A stretch of 64,000 nt of DNA from contig NZ_JAERSE020000003.1 of the NCBI RefSeq assembly GCF_016735585.2, positions 744,001-808,000 of the forward strand, given 5' to 3'. Under the pieces are notes generated by a model, which worked only from the letters and a program-made list of their open reading frames with translations, had not been told where the DNA came from and ran no database searches. This stretch comes from Chryseobacterium tagetis (GTDB taxonomy: Bacteria; Bacteroidota; Bacteroidia; Flavobacteriales; Weeksellaceae). A program made the position numbers and the translations under genes. How positions within the stretch are numbered: the first letter of the stretch is position 1; each line of letters opens with the position of its first letter. Below are positions 54,903 to 64,000 of the stretch, piece by piece.

Positions 54903-55523
54903 ATGGAAAAAGAAACCGTAAGAATAGAAGGCTTCAGCGATGCCGTTTTTGCCATTGCAGTCACACTTTTGGTATTGGATCTTCATGTTCCGGAAAAGGA
55001 TACTATAAAAAACGGGAGTGACATTTTGGTGTATATCAAAAATCAATGGCCGGCTTTTTTGGCTTTCATCCTTTCGTTCTTTAGCATTTTCATCATGTGG
55101 GTGAACCATCATAAAATTTTTAAGCAGATTTACAGTCGAAATTCAGCGATTATGTTTGCAAACGGATTGATTCTCTTTTTAGTTTCTGCAGTTTCATATC
55201 CGACAGCTTTACTGGCCCGTTATTTTGACGGAGAAGCTTCCTCTGTCGTAGTAGCTCTGTATACGGGAATTTTTGTTTTCATTAATCTTGCTTACAATCT
55301 TCTCTGGTTTTTGGCGAGTCGCGATAAAAAACTGCTCCGTCCGGGAATTACAGATCTAGCCATCAGAAAAATTCATAATAATTACCTTTACGGATTACCG
55401 ATTTACGTAATAGCACTCATTTTTTCCTTTTGGATTCCTGTCGTTTCATTAATGATCATCCTAGGACTTTGGATCTTTTGGGCATTATCTTCCGGGAAAA
55501 TTGAGATAAATATGAAAGAATAA
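54903..55523 (+). CDS. TMEM175-family potassium channel-like protein
   Basis: 206 residues with six membrane helices. The first carries the family signature EGFSDAVFAIAVTLLVLDL; bacterial TMEM175 (DUF1211) proteins are tetrameric K+ channels. The second helix has FSIFIMWVNHHKIF. The last 12 codons and the following 190 bp recur twice downstream (see 55483-56133). Confidence 0.88.
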   Translation: MEKETVRIEGFSDAVFAIAVTLLVLDLHVPEKDTIKNGSDILVYIKNQWPAFLAFILSFFSIFIMWVNHHKIFKQIYSRNSAIMFANGLILFLVSAVSYPTALLARYFDGEASSVVVALYTGIFVFINLAYNLLWFLASRDKKLLRPGITDLAIRKIHNNYLYGLPIYVIALIFSFWIPVVSLMIILGLWIFWALSSGKIEINMKE

Positions 55524-56133
55524 GTTCCTTTAAACCATTAAGATATTATTTAAGAAGTGTAGAATATTTAAGTATGATTTGAAAAAAATAAAATATACAT
55601 CAGCTTCATAAAATCAATGAAATTGATTCAATCTTTGCTCTCTTAAATCAGAAACAAAAAAAAAATAATTCTTTGCGTCAAAAAATGATAGATAAAAATT
55701 TCGCAACATTATTTTCCGAGAAAATTGAGATGAGTATGAAAGAATAAGTTCCTTTAAACCATTAAGATATTATTTAAGAAGTGTAGAATATTTAAGTATG
55801 ATTTGAAAAAAGTAAAATATACATTAGCTTCATAAAATCAATGAAATTGATTCAGTCTTTGCTCTCTTAAATCAAAAACAAGAAAAATAATTCTTTGCGT
55901 CAAAAAATGATAGATAAAAATTTCGCAACATTATTTTCCGAGAAAATTGAGATGAGTATGAAAGAATAAGTTCCTTTAAACCATTAAGATATTATTTAAG
56001 AAGTGTAGAATATTTAAGTATGATTTGAAAAAAGTAAATATACATTAGCTTCATAAAATCAATGAAATTGATTCAGTCTTTGCTCTCTTAAATCAGAAAG
56101 AAGAAAAATAATTCTTTGCGTCAAAAAAATGAT
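55483..56133 (+). repeat. tandem repeat of 222-224 bp, three copies, starting in the TMEM175 gene
   Basis: Unit starts are 55483, 55707 and 55929. The third unit is incomplete at its end. Unit 1 begins inside the gene, so the C-terminal codons (GKIEINMKE) recur as EKIEMSMKE at 55745 and 55967. Units 2 and 3 share I-to-M and N-to-S changes, so they are closer to each other. In each later copy an ATG (55685; 55907) opens a 20-residue frame ending in the copied C-terminus. Each unit also has the palindrome AATCAATGAAATTGATT and a TTTGCGTCAAA motif. This explains most of the 667-bp gap 55524-56190. Confidence 0.88.
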
Positions 56134-56190
56134 AATTAAAGATCTTAATTAACTTAAATCCTTTACTAAAAAATCTTAACAGATTAAAAA

Positions 56191-57759
56191 CTATTCATTT
56201 CCTCTAAAATAATGCCCCTTTTTAATCCCTAACTTCTGCATTTTAGAAATCAATGTTGTAGAAGGCAAACCCAATAAAACAGCAGCCCCATTTTTACCGG
56301 AAATTCTTCCGTTACATCTTGAAACAGCTTTTAAAATATACTCCCTTTCAATCTCCTGCAATGGTTTGATCTGAAAATCCTGATGATCATTTTGAACAGT
56401 TATGGCTTTTGGGAGATTTATTTCTTTGATGATGTTGTCTTTCGCAGTTAAAATACTTCTTTCTATTATATTTTCCAGCTCACGAATATTTCCCAGCCAA
56501 GGATTTTCGATCATCTGATTCATTACTTTTTGTGAGAATCCGGTGATTTTTTTTCCTGTTTTTATGTGTAGTTTTTTCAGAAAATATTCTGCCAATAATG
56601 GAATATCTTCTTTTCTTTTTCTCAAAGCGGGTAATTCAATAGGAAAAACATTCAGACGATAGAACAAATCACTTCTGAAGTTTCCTTCAAGTACTTCTTT
56701 TTCCAGATTTCTGTTCGTGGCGGTAATGACTCTTGCATTCACTTTGATTCTTTTATTTCCTCCAATTCGTTCAATCTCTTTTTCCTGTAAAACCCTTAAT
56801 AATCGACCCTGCAATTCTAAAGGAAGTTCGCCGATTTCATCCAGAAAAATAGTGCTGTTGTGAGCTTCCTCAAATTTTCCTTTTCTCTGCTCCGTTGCTC
56901 CTGTAAAGCTTCCTTTTTCGTGTCCGAAAAGTTCGGATTCGATGAGGTTCGCCGGAATGGCTGCACAGTTGATTCTGACCATTTTCTTATTAGAAAAATT
57001 AGAAAGCTGATGAATAGCCTGAGCAATCAATTCCTTTCCTGTACCTGTTTCTCCATGAATCAGAACATTAGATTCAGATGGAGCAACCTGTGAGATTTTC
57101 TCAAAAATATCCTTCATGATCTTACTTTCTCCGATAATTCCCTGAAATCCATGTTCCGATTTTTGAGAAACCTCTGTTTCTATCTCAATTTGTGAATTTC
57201 CATTCTGGATTTCAAGATTCTTAAACTTTTCCGTGAGAGAAATATTTCTGATGGTGATGGATAGCTGTGTAGAAATTTGGGTTAAAATTCTTTCATTGAT
57301 GCCACCTAACGAAACAAAATTCTTATAAAATAGAAAGATGATATTTATGGTTTCGTCAACAGAAGGCAGACAAAAACCAATGACAGAGCGCATTTCTTTA
57401 TTCTTGGCTTCAAAAAAGAATGTTTTAGTTTCTTTAAAATCTTTGAGATCGGAAAGAACAACTTCAGGAGAATTGATGCACTGTTGAAAATAGCTTATCA
57501 AAGACTGATTTTGGGCAGACTGAACTTGAAACGTAGAATAAAAAATTTCGCTTTCTTTATGTTGCTCATCAATTTGCAAAACTAAGCATTCATTAAATCC
57601 AAATTCTTCTTTGAAAGACTGCTGTAAAGCCTGTCCAAAACTTTTTTTATCCAAAGCCTTTGAAAATGAACGGTTCAGCGCAGATAGAACAGACCATTCT
57701 TTCTGCATTTCCTGAAGACGTTGGGTAATAATGGAATTCTGATCAGGTCTTGTATCCAT
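56191..57759 (-). CDS. sigma-54-dependent transcriptional activator with GAF-like sensor
   Basis: 522 residues. The N-terminal 190 residues form a GAF-like sensing domain ([38 protein letters not shown]). The AAA+ domain (about 210-440) has [18 protein letters not shown] and [14 protein letters not shown] Fis-type helix-turn-helix ends it ([24 protein letters not shown]). There is no receiver. It diverges from the pectin operon, but no -24/-12 site with the right spacing is seen before GH28, so a link is not proved. Confidence 0.92.
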   Translation of the reverse strand: MDTRPDQNSIITQRLQEMQKEWSVLSALNRSFSKALDKKSFGQALQQSFKEEFGFNECLVLQIDEQHKESEIFYSTFQVQSAQNQSLISYFQQCINSPEVVLSDLKDFKETKTFFFEAKNKEMRSVIGFCLPSVDETINIIFLFYKNFVSLGGINERILTQISTQLSITIRNISLTEKFKNLEIQNGNSQIEIETEVSQKSEHGFQGIIGESKIMKDIFEKISQVAPSESNVLIHGETGTGKELIAQAIHQLSNFSNKKMVRINCAAIPANLIESELFGHEKGSFTGATEQRKGKFEEAHNSTIFLDEIGELPLELQGRLLRVLQEKEIERIGGNKRIKVNARVITATNRNLEKEVLEGNFRSDLFYRLNVFPIELPALRKRKEDIPLLAEYFLKKLHIKTGKKITGFSQKVMNQMIENPWLGNIRELENIIERSILTAKDNIIKEINLPKAITVQNDHQDFQIKPLQEIEREYILKAVSRCNGRISGKNGAAVLLGLPSTTLISKMQKLGIKKGHYFRGNE

Positions 57760-57918
57760 AAAAGAATTAGAAATAAAAGTTAAAGATAATGAAATTGGGA
57801 GAGATTTCTTTAGTGAAACAAGTTTTAAAATAATAAAAACTTATACCTTTCTGATATCTAAAATCAAAATTTCCACATGAAAGAGCAGGATACCGTAAGC
57901 TTTTAAAATGTATACTTT

Positions 57919-57926
57919 TATTTTTG
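57919..57926 (+). promoter_or_regulatory. -7 box of the pectin operon
   Basis: TATTTTTG matches TAnnTTTG, 45 nt before the GH28 start. No clear -33 TTG. Confidence 0.4.
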
Positions 57927-57971
57927 TTAATTAGTTTAGTTAAAATAATTCAGGATTCACAGCAAAAAGTT

Positions 57972-59351
57972 ATGAAACTTTCAAAGACATCTGGCGTATT
58001 AGGCGCTCTATTTATACTTTTTTTCTCCTCAACGGAAGTTAAAAGTCAGGATAAATTTCCCGACGGAACCGCGATTCCAAAATGGTTTAAAGAAAATAAA
58101 CCTACAGACATCAACAGATTAGGAAAAAAATACATTCTTACTGATAATGGGTTGAAGAATGACAGTACTGTTCTTCAGACTAAACAATTTCAGGCGGTTA
58201 TTGATAACGCAGCTAAAAACGGAGGCGGAGTAATCGTCGTACCTAAAGGAACTTTCCTCATTAGTTCTGTGTTTTTTAAACAGGGAACTCATTTATATTT
58301 AGAGAACGGAGCCAAATTAAAAGGAAGCGACGATATCAATGATTTTCCGGTAGTCACCACCAGAATGGAAGGTCAAACCGTGAAATATTTTCCGGCTATC
58401 ATTAATGCAGACGGATTGGATGGCTTTACCATTTCAGGAAAAGGAACTCTTGACGGAAATGGATTGAGGTACTGGAAATCATTCTGGAAAAGACGCGAAT
58501 GGAATCCTAAATGTACCAATATGGATGAAATGCGACCTAGAATTATCTATGTTTCCAACTCAAAAAATATTCAGATTGAAGGAATTACAGTAAAAAATTC
58601 TCCGTTTTGGAGTACTCATTACTATAAAAGTGAATTCGTAAAATTATTAAACTTAACGATTTTAGCACCGAAAGAACCTGTAAAAGCACCGAGTACAGAT
58701 GCAATTGATATCGATGCCTGTACCAATTTTCTGGTGAAAAACTGCTATCTGTCTGTCAATGACGATGCCATTGCTTTAAAAGGTGGAAAAGGCCCGAAAG
58801 CCGACAGAGCTCCTGAAAATGGAGAAAACAGAAACATCATTATCGAAGACAATACGTTCGGATTCTGTCATTCTGCATTGACTTGCGGAAGTGAATCGAT
58901 TCACAATTACAATATTCTTTTCAGAAATTCAACGGTAAAAGATGCATCAAGATTATTACACCTGAAAATGCGTCCCGATACTCCACAACATTACGAATAC
59001 ATCACGCTTGATAATATCAAAGGAAATGTGAAAACGTTTTTATATGTAAAAGGATGGAGCCAGTTTTTTGACTTAAAAGGCGAAGAAAAGCCGAAAAGAT
59101 CTTTGGCTAATAATGTAGTTTTAAAAAATATCGATATCAGTTGTGAAACTGCTTTTGCAGTTGAAAAATCAGATTTATATGAGTTACAGGATTTCACGTT
59201 TGAAAATCTTACAATAAAAGCATTAAAGCCTGAAGAACAAAACTTAAGTGCGATTCAAAACTTAAAACAAATCAAGGTAAATGTTACTAAAGTAGCTTCT
59301 TTAGGACAGACTTACGATAAAAAAGACGACTCCGACATTGCTACAAAATAA
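57972..59351 (+). CDS. GH28-family polygalacturonase-like hydrolase
   Basis: 459 residues. A signal peptide ends at EVKSQ (about 29; start 57972 chosen for it). The right-handed beta-helix carries STDAIDIDACTN, VNDDAIALKGG with the catalytic Asp pair, the His loop GFCHSALTCGSES, and LHLKMRPDT. Those correspond to the NTDGID, DDC, GHG and RIK motifs of GH28, so it probably cleaves galacturonan or rhamnogalacturonan ends. It overlaps the GH2 start by 1 nt. Confidence 0.88.
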   Translation: MKLSKTSGVLGALFILFFSSTEVKSQDKFPDGTAIPKWFKENKPTDINRLGKKYILTDNGLKNDSTVLQTKQFQAVIDNAAKNGGGVIVVPKGTFLISSVFFKQGTHLYLENGAKLKGSDDINDFPVVTTRMEGQTVKYFPAIINADGLDGFTISGKGTLDGNGLRYWKSFWKRREWNPKCTNMDEMRPRIIYVSNSKNIQIEGITVKNSPFWSTHYYKSEFVKLLNLTILAPKEPVKAPSTDAIDIDACTNFLVKNCYLSVNDDAIALKGGKGPKADRAPENGENRNIIIEDNTFGFCHSALTCGSESIHNYNILFRNSTVKDASRLLHLKMRPDTPQHYEYITLDNIKGNVKTFLYVKGWSQFFDLKGEEKPKRSLANNVVLKNIDISCETAFAVEKSDLYELQDFTFENLTIKALKPEEQNLSAIQNLKQIKVNVTKVASLGQTYDKKDDSDIATK

Positions 59352-62206
59352 TGAGTTTTTCTTCCAAAATATTCGCTTTTTTATGTGTTTGCTCACAGCT
59401 TTTATTTTCTCAGTCTAAGGAAATTCAATTCCTGAGTGGGAAAGATGCAGAGCATACCAAAGAATGGGATTTTTGGATCAGCGGAGGCCGGAAATCGGGA
59501 AGTTGGGACAACATTAATGTGCCTTCTCATTGGGAGCAGCAGGGTTTCGGTTCTTACAATTATGGTCGCGATTATGTGACGTATGGACGAAACTTTAAAT
59601 TTAATGATGAAGTAGGTTTGTATAAACATCATTTTATGATTCCCAATTCTTGGAAAGGAAAAGCCATCAATATTGTTTTTGAAGGCTCTATGACCGATAC
59701 CGAAGTGAAAATCAACGGACAATTGGCAGGAGCAGTTCATCAGGGAGCCTTTTATGAATTTAAATATGATATTTCAGATAAAATTCAGTTTGGAAAAGAA
59801 AATATTCTGGAAGTAGAAGTTTCCAAAATGTCGGCTGATAAATCGGTCAATAATGCAGAAAGATTAGCTGATTATTGGATTTTGGGAGGAATTTTTCGCC
59901 CGGTGTACTTGGAAGCAAACCCGAAAGAATATATTACATCAACAGCTATTGAAGCCAAAGCGGACGGAACGTTTCGTTCTAATGTTCATGTAAAAGGAAT
60001 CAATACCGCTAACATTATAAAGGTAGAATTATTTGATGTCAAAAATAATTTAGTTGGCGAATCTCAGGTTCAAATCCAAAAAGGAGATACTTTAAAACAT
60101 ATTCAGTTTTCCGTAAAAAATCCAAAACTTTGGACGGCAGAAACTCCGAATTTGTACAAAGCAAAATTTACTTTAACCAAAAACAAAAAAACAATCAGTC
60201 AAACCGAAGAAAAATTTGGTTTCAGAACGATTGAAATCCGAAAAGGCGACGGAATTTTTATCAATGGTACCAAAGTGAAAATGAAAGGCATCAACCGCCA
60301 CGTTTGGTGGCCGGAAACGGGTAGAGCTGTTACAGAAAATATAGATTTAATGGATGTTCAGCTTATCAAAGAAATGAATATGAATGCGGCTCGTTGTTCC
60401 CATTATCCACCCAACAAATCATTTTTTAAAATTTGCGATTCACTTGGTTTATACGTTTTGGATGAATTGGCTGGCTGGCAAAAAAAATACAGCACGGAAC
60501 TTGGGAAAAAACTCGTGAAAGAAATGGTGATGAGAGATGCCAATCATCCTTCCATTATTTTCTGGAGCAACGGAAATGAAGGCGGACATAATTTTGATTT
60601 GGATGCAGAATTTGCAAAATATGATCTGTCAAATCGTCCCGTCATTCACGCACACCATAAACCGGGAAATGCTTTCAACGGAATTGACTGTAATCACTAC
60701 GAAGATTATTACAGCACAAAAAACATCCTGGAAGGCGAAAATATCTATATGCCGACCGAATTTTTACACGCACAGGATGACGGTGGTGGCGGAACTTCTT
60801 TAGCCGATTACTGGGAACTTCACTGGAATTCTAAGAAAGGAGCGGGAGGATTTCTCTGGGCTTTTGTGGATGAAGGGTTGGTAAGAACCGATTTTAATCA
60901 TCAGATTGATGTGAATGCGATTAATGCGCCCGACGGAGTGTTGGGTCCACATCGTGAAAAAGAAGGGAGTTTTTATGCCATCCGCGAAATTTACAGTCCG
61001 GTAAAAATTGATTTAAAAACGCTTCCAGATGATTTTAATGGAATCATTCCTGTAGAAAACCGGTATCATTTTACGAATCTGAAGGATTGTCAGTTCGAAT
61101 GGAAATTAGTTAAGTTTAAAACATCATTTTCTTCTGAATCCGGATTTGATGTAATAAAAACAGGAAAAGTAGAATCTCCGGCTATTCAACCGACGGAGAA
61201 AGGAAATATCAATTTAAATCTTCCATCGAATTGGAAAGAAAATGAAGCATTATTGTTAACGGCAACCGATTCTTTCGGAAAAGAAATTTACACCTGGACT
61301 TGGAAAATTAATACTAATGAAGAAATTTCAAAACAGTTTTCTAAATCTTTAAGTAAAGAATTTCCGGTTTCTGTTGCAGAAAATGATTCATTGTATATTC
61401 TGAAATCTGATGAAAAAGAATTTGGCATCGGGAAAAAAGATGGCTTGTTAAAATCTGTCGTGGTTGATAAAAAAGGCAAAAAAATGACCTTCAGAAACGG
61501 TCCTGTTTTCGTGAATGGGACAATGGAATTATCATCCATAAAATCTTTTGCAGAAGGACAGAATCAAAATATAGAAGCAACCTATAAAAACGGCAATAAA
61601 ATTCTTTGGAAGCTCAATCCAAAAGGAGTTTTAGAATTAAACTACGAATATTCGCTTTCGGGAGATTACCCGTTTGCAGGAGTAAGTTTTGATTATCCTG
61701 AAAATTACGTCATCAGTGCAAAATGGTTGGGAAAAGGACCTTATCACGTTTGGAAAAATAGAACCCAGGGACAGACTTATAATGTCTGGCAGAATTTAAA
61801 GAACTCAACAAGAACCGGACAGTCTCCTTGGATTTATCCTGAATTTAAAGGCTATTTTGATGACATTTCCTGGATGCAACTGGATACAGCAGAAGGAAAG
61901 ATCACTATCGGGACAAAAGAAGAAAAAATGTTCGTGAGACTTTTCGATTTTTATGGAATTTACGGAGCAGAAGGTTATCCGAAATTGCCAAGTGGAAATA
62001 TTTCATTTTTAGATGCCATTCCGCCTTTGGGAACCGTTTTGGCGTTTAACATTAATGATAAAACCGAATCTTTAGGATTGGAAAGTGAACCCAATCATCT
62101 GAACGGAACATTTAAAAGAACATTATATTTCTATTTTGGATTGCCGGATCTGGGTAATGAAAATAAGCAATTTACAATGCCAAAAGAAAATATTTTAACC
62201 GATTAA
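59351..62206 (+). CDS. GH2-family beta-galactosidase
   Basis: 951 residues. Signal peptide (to about 20), jelly-roll (NINVPSHWEQQGFGSYNYGRDY), Ig-like domain, TIM barrel with GFRTIEIRKGDG and KGINRHVWWPETGR, acid/base E410 in WSNGNEGG and probable nucleophile E470 in MPTEFLHA. The C-terminal beta-gal small-chain-like domain ends near residue 930 (WLGKGPYHVWKNRTQG). It would remove galactose side chains, such as from rhamnogalacturonan I. The next gene starts directly after its stop. Confidence 0.93.
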   Translation: MSFSSKIFAFLCVCSQLLFSQSKEIQFLSGKDAEHTKEWDFWISGGRKSGSWDNINVPSHWEQQGFGSYNYGRDYVTYGRNFKFNDEVGLYKHHFMIPNSWKGKAINIVFEGSMTDTEVKINGQLAGAVHQGAFYEFKYDISDKIQFGKENILEVEVSKMSADKSVNNAERLADYWILGGIFRPVYLEANPKEYITSTAIEAKADGTFRSNVHVKGINTANIIKVELFDVKNNLVGESQVQIQKGDTLKHIQFSVKNPKLWTAETPNLYKAKFTLTKNKKTISQTEEKFGFRTIEIRKGDGIFINGTKVKMKGINRHVWWPETGRAVTENIDLMDVQLIKEMNMNAARCSHYPPNKSFFKICDSLGLYVLDELAGWQKKYSTELGKKLVKEMVMRDANHPSIIFWSNGNEGGHNFDLDAEFAKYDLSNRPVIHAHHKPGNAFNGIDCNHYEDYYSTKNILEGENIYMPTEFLHAQDDGGGGTSLADYWELHWNSKKGAGGFLWAFVDEGLVRTDFNHQIDVNAINAPDGVLGPHREKEGSFYAIREIYSPVKIDLKTLPDDFNGIIPVENRYHFTNLKDCQFEWKLVKFKTSFSSESGFDVIKTGKVESPAIQPTEKGNINLNLPSNWKENEALLLTATDSFGKEIYTWTWKINTNEEISKQFSKSLSKEFPVSVAENDSLYILKSDEKEFGIGKKDGLLKSVVVDKKGKKMTFRNGPVFVNGTMELSSIKSFAEGQNQNIEATYKNGNKILWKLNPKGVLELNYEYSLSGDYPFAGVSFDYPENYVISAKWLGKGPYHVWKNRTQGQTYNVWQNLKNSTRTGQSPWIYPEFKGYFDDISWMQLDTAEGKITIGTKEEKMFVRLFDFYGIYGAEGYPKLPSGNISFLDAIPPLGTVLAFNINDKTESLGLESEPNHLNGTFKRTLYFYFGLPDLGNENKQFTMPKENILTD

Positions 62207-63532
62207 ATGATGAAAAATAGAATAGAATTTTTAATGCTTTTTATCTGTTCGTTAATGTTTGGCCAGCAAACAACTTTTAAATTTGATTTTGGCGGAAACA
62301 GAGTCGAAAATGGATTTATCCCGATTACACCCACTTCAAAATTTGATAAAAAAAGTGGTTATGGATTTATGGATGTTTCCGGTTTACAAGCTGTTGACAG
62401 AGGAGGAGACGCATTGACGGGAGATTTTATTACAAGTAATAAACCGTTCTATTTTTCGGTAGCGATTCCTGAAGGAAATTATGATATTATCCTTAATTTG
62501 GGCGATACAAAAGGAATATCTGAAACAACGGTTCGTGTAGAAAACCGTCGTCTCATGTTGAATGACGTTACAACAAAACAAGGTGAAATTGTACAAAAAC
62601 AGATCTCAGTTCATGTAAAAGACAGCATTATTCGTAATCAGAACGGAGAAAAAATAGGGATTGTCAAATTAAAACCAAGAGAAACAAAATATTTACATTG
62701 GGATAATCTGTTGACAATAGAATTTAATGATAAAGCACCTAAAGTCTGCTCAGTAATCATTCAGCCCAACACAACCGGAAAAACTATTTATTTAACAGGA
62801 GATTCCACCGTTGTTGATGCTCAATATGAACCGTGGGCTTCATGGGGACAGATGTTGCCATATTTTTTCGTTCCGAATAAAGTGGTAATTGCCAATTATG
62901 CCGAAAGCGGAGAAACTTTAAAAGCCTTCGAAGACCGGCATCGAATCGATAAAATCTGGAATAGAATTAAACCCGGAGATTATCTCTTCATTCAGTTTGG
63001 ACACAATGACCAAAAAGCGGGAAACAGTACAAAATCCGGCTATAGAAAAAGACTTACAGCATGGATTCAAAAAGCAAAACAATTGGGCGCAATTCCGGTG
63101 TTGGTAACCTCTATGAATCGTAGAGTTTTTGATGAAAACAATAAAATCGTGAATACTCTGGATGATTTTCCTGACGCAATGCGCGAAATTTCAAAAGAAG
63201 AAAATGTTAGCTTAATAGATTTAAATGCACTGAGCAAAAAATTATTCGAAGCGATGGGACCGGAAGCAGCCAAAAAAGCATTTGTATATTATCCGGCAAA
63301 CAGTTATCCCAATCAGCCCAATGCTTTGGCAGATGATACCCATTTCAATGCATATGGAGCTTACGAATTGGCAAAATGTGTTGTAAAATCTATTGTTGAT
63401 CAAAATCTGCCGTTGAAGAAATATGTTTCCAAAAGTTATACAACGTTTGATCCCAACACACCTGATGCAGCAGAAAAATTTCACTGGCCGGAAAGTATTT
63501 TTATGGAATCTTTAAAACCTGATGGAAATTGA
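62207..63532 (+). CDS. SGNH-type rhamnogalacturonan acetylesterase (CE12-like)
   Basis: 441 residues. After a signal peptide (to about 20) comes a beta-rich N-terminal domain (to about 185), then an SGNH hydrolase with S200 in LTGDSTVVDAQ, GHND in FIQFGHNDQKAG, and D377/H379 in LADDTHFNAYG. Family CE12 enzymes deacetylate rhamnogalacturonan. It abuts the GH2 gene, so the three genes form one operon. Confidence 0.9.
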   Translation: MMKNRIEFLMLFICSLMFGQQTTFKFDFGGNRVENGFIPITPTSKFDKKSGYGFMDVSGLQAVDRGGDALTGDFITSNKPFYFSVAIPEGNYDIILNLGDTKGISETTVRVENRRLMLNDVTTKQGEIVQKQISVHVKDSIIRNQNGEKIGIVKLKPRETKYLHWDNLLTIEFNDKAPKVCSVIIQPNTTGKTIYLTGDSTVVDAQYEPWASWGQMLPYFFVPNKVVIANYAESGETLKAFEDRHRIDKIWNRIKPGDYLFIQFGHNDQKAGNSTKSGYRKRLTAWIQKAKQLGAIPVLVTSMNRRVFDENNKIVNTLDDFPDAMREISKEENVSLIDLNALSKKLFEAMGPEAAKKAFVYYPANSYPNQPNALADDTHFNAYGAYELAKCVVKSIVDQNLPLKKYVSKSYTTFDPNTPDAAEKFHWPESIFMESLKPDGN

Positions 63533-63610
63533 AAAAAAACGTTGATTTTCAAGATAATGTACTCTTCTAAGCAACAAGATCATTTTCTTAAAATATCTAA
63601 TGTGTGTAAA

Positions 63611-63640
63611 GACTTTTGTGCCTTTTGTGGTTAAATTTAA
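63611..63640. repeat. copy of the TTTTGTGGTTAAA repeat arm
   Basis: GACTTTTGTGCCTTTTGTGG followed by TTAAATTTAA matches the right arm of the element at 44310-44445 and lies directly before the GH106 start. Confidence 0.5.
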
Positions 63641-63649
63641 AGTTGAAAA

Positions 63650-64000
63650 ATGAAAATTAAAAATATACTCAAACTAAGCGTTCTCTGTTTTGCTTTCGGA
63701 AATCTCTCCGCGCAAAATCCATGGCCTAAAGTGACCAATACGGCTCAACCGTGGACGCGTTGGTGGTGGATGGGAAGCGCAGTTGATGAAAAAGGACTGG
63801 ATAAGCAATTGACAACCCTTTCAAAAGCCGGTTTTGGAGGCGTTGAGATTGTTCCGATTTACGGTGCAAAAGGTTTTGAAAACCGATATCTCAATTATCT
63901 TTCTCCGGAATGGATGAAAATGCTTCAGTTCACGACAAATAAAGCAAAAAGCCTGAATATGGGAGTTGATATGGCGATCGGAACTGGTTGGCCAATTGGC
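63650..64000 (+). CDS. GH106-type alpha-L-rhamnosidase (cut by window edge)
   Basis: The first 117 residues only. A signal peptide (ends NLSAQN, about 23) is followed by PWTRWWWMGSAVDEKGLDKQL, FGGVEIVPIYGAKG, and MGVDMAIGTGWPIG. The TRWWWMGSAV and GTGWP motifs mark GH106 enzymes, which remove rhamnose from rhamnogalacturonan. It starts 117 bp after the esterase gene. Confidence 0.82.
   Translation, partial: MKIKNILKLSVLCFAFGNLSAQNPWPKVTNTAQPWTRWWWMGSAVDEKGLDKQLTTLSKAGFGGVEIVPIYGAKGFENRYLNYLSPEWMKMLQFTTNKAKSLNMGVDMAIGTGWPIG

Noticed and set aside
55483..56133. Tandem repeat considered as a CRISPR array
   Set aside because: Units are over 200 bp with no short repeats and unique spacers, and there are no cas genes.
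57898..57918. -24/-12 site before the GH28 gene
   Set aside because: GG and GC are 9 nt apart rather than 10, so sigma-54 control by the divergent activator is not supported.
60537..60803. 88-codon frame within the GH2 gene
   Set aside because: It lies wholly inside the catalytic domain in another frame.

Overview
The window looks like a chromosome segment of a flavobacterium, most likely Chryseobacterium or a close Weeksellaceae relative. The DNA is AT-rich and promoters follow the Bacteroidetes -7 pattern TAnnTTTG rather than -35/-10 boxes. Several secreted proteins end in type IX secretion (T9SS) sorting domains. There is a DUF4249/TonB-receptor pair, and many gaps carry short palindromic extragenic repeats typical of this group. 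I see no rRNA, tRNA, insertion sequence, prophage or CRISPR array.

Layout. 0-5 kb: an AraC regulator cut by the left edge, a DsrE protein and an Old Yellow Enzyme homologue whose promoters share a long conserved element, a truncated alpha/beta-hydrolase, a second AraC regulator and a small membrane protein. 5-17 kb: a surface-protein region with four T9SS cargo proteins (glycine-rich; FISUMP-type; L-type lectin; a double seven-blade RCC1 protein), gene remnants, and an operon of one lipoprotein and two paralogous small secreted proteins. 17-19 kb: SRPBCC protein plus photolyase, then a small amphipathic stress-type protein. 19.5-26.8 kb: a compact signalling locus with two histidine kinases (one a CHASE3-HAMP-GAF kinase with three receivers), two lone receivers, CheR and a CheB catalytic domain, but no chemoreceptor or CheA/CheW. 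26.9-32.5 kb: DUF4249 lipoprotein and TonB receptor, a truncated TetR gene, and a nitrilase with an AraC regulator.

32.8-42.9 kb: the isoleucine/valine operon ilvE-ilvD-ilvB-ilvN-ilvC, then a two-domain ABC ATPase and ilvA. In front of ilvE is what looks like a complete transcription attenuator: an 18-codon leader peptide rich in Ile, a 13-bp antiterminator and a competing intrinsic terminator. 43-54.6 kb: a run of same-strand genes (haloperoxidase-like hydrolase, isochorismatase-type hydrolase, alginate-export-like porin, a lone M17 N-domain, an amidohydrolase, DoxX, Dps, DUF1275) ending in a TPR histidine kinase and a sigma-54 response regulator; a plausible sigma-54 promoter lies before the first gene. 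54.9-56.1 kb: a TMEM175-type channel whose 3' end is copied in a 222-224 bp tandem repeat. 56.2-64 kb: a sigma-54 activator diverging from a pectin/rhamnogalacturonan operon (GH28, GH2, CE12-type esterase, GH106, the last cut by the right edge).

The observations I rate highest are the ilv attenuator, the shared DsrE/OYE promoter element, the receptor-less CheR/CheB kinase locus, and the tandem repeat that carries a gene's C-terminus. All are read from sequence; homology calls are from memory of families, without database searches.
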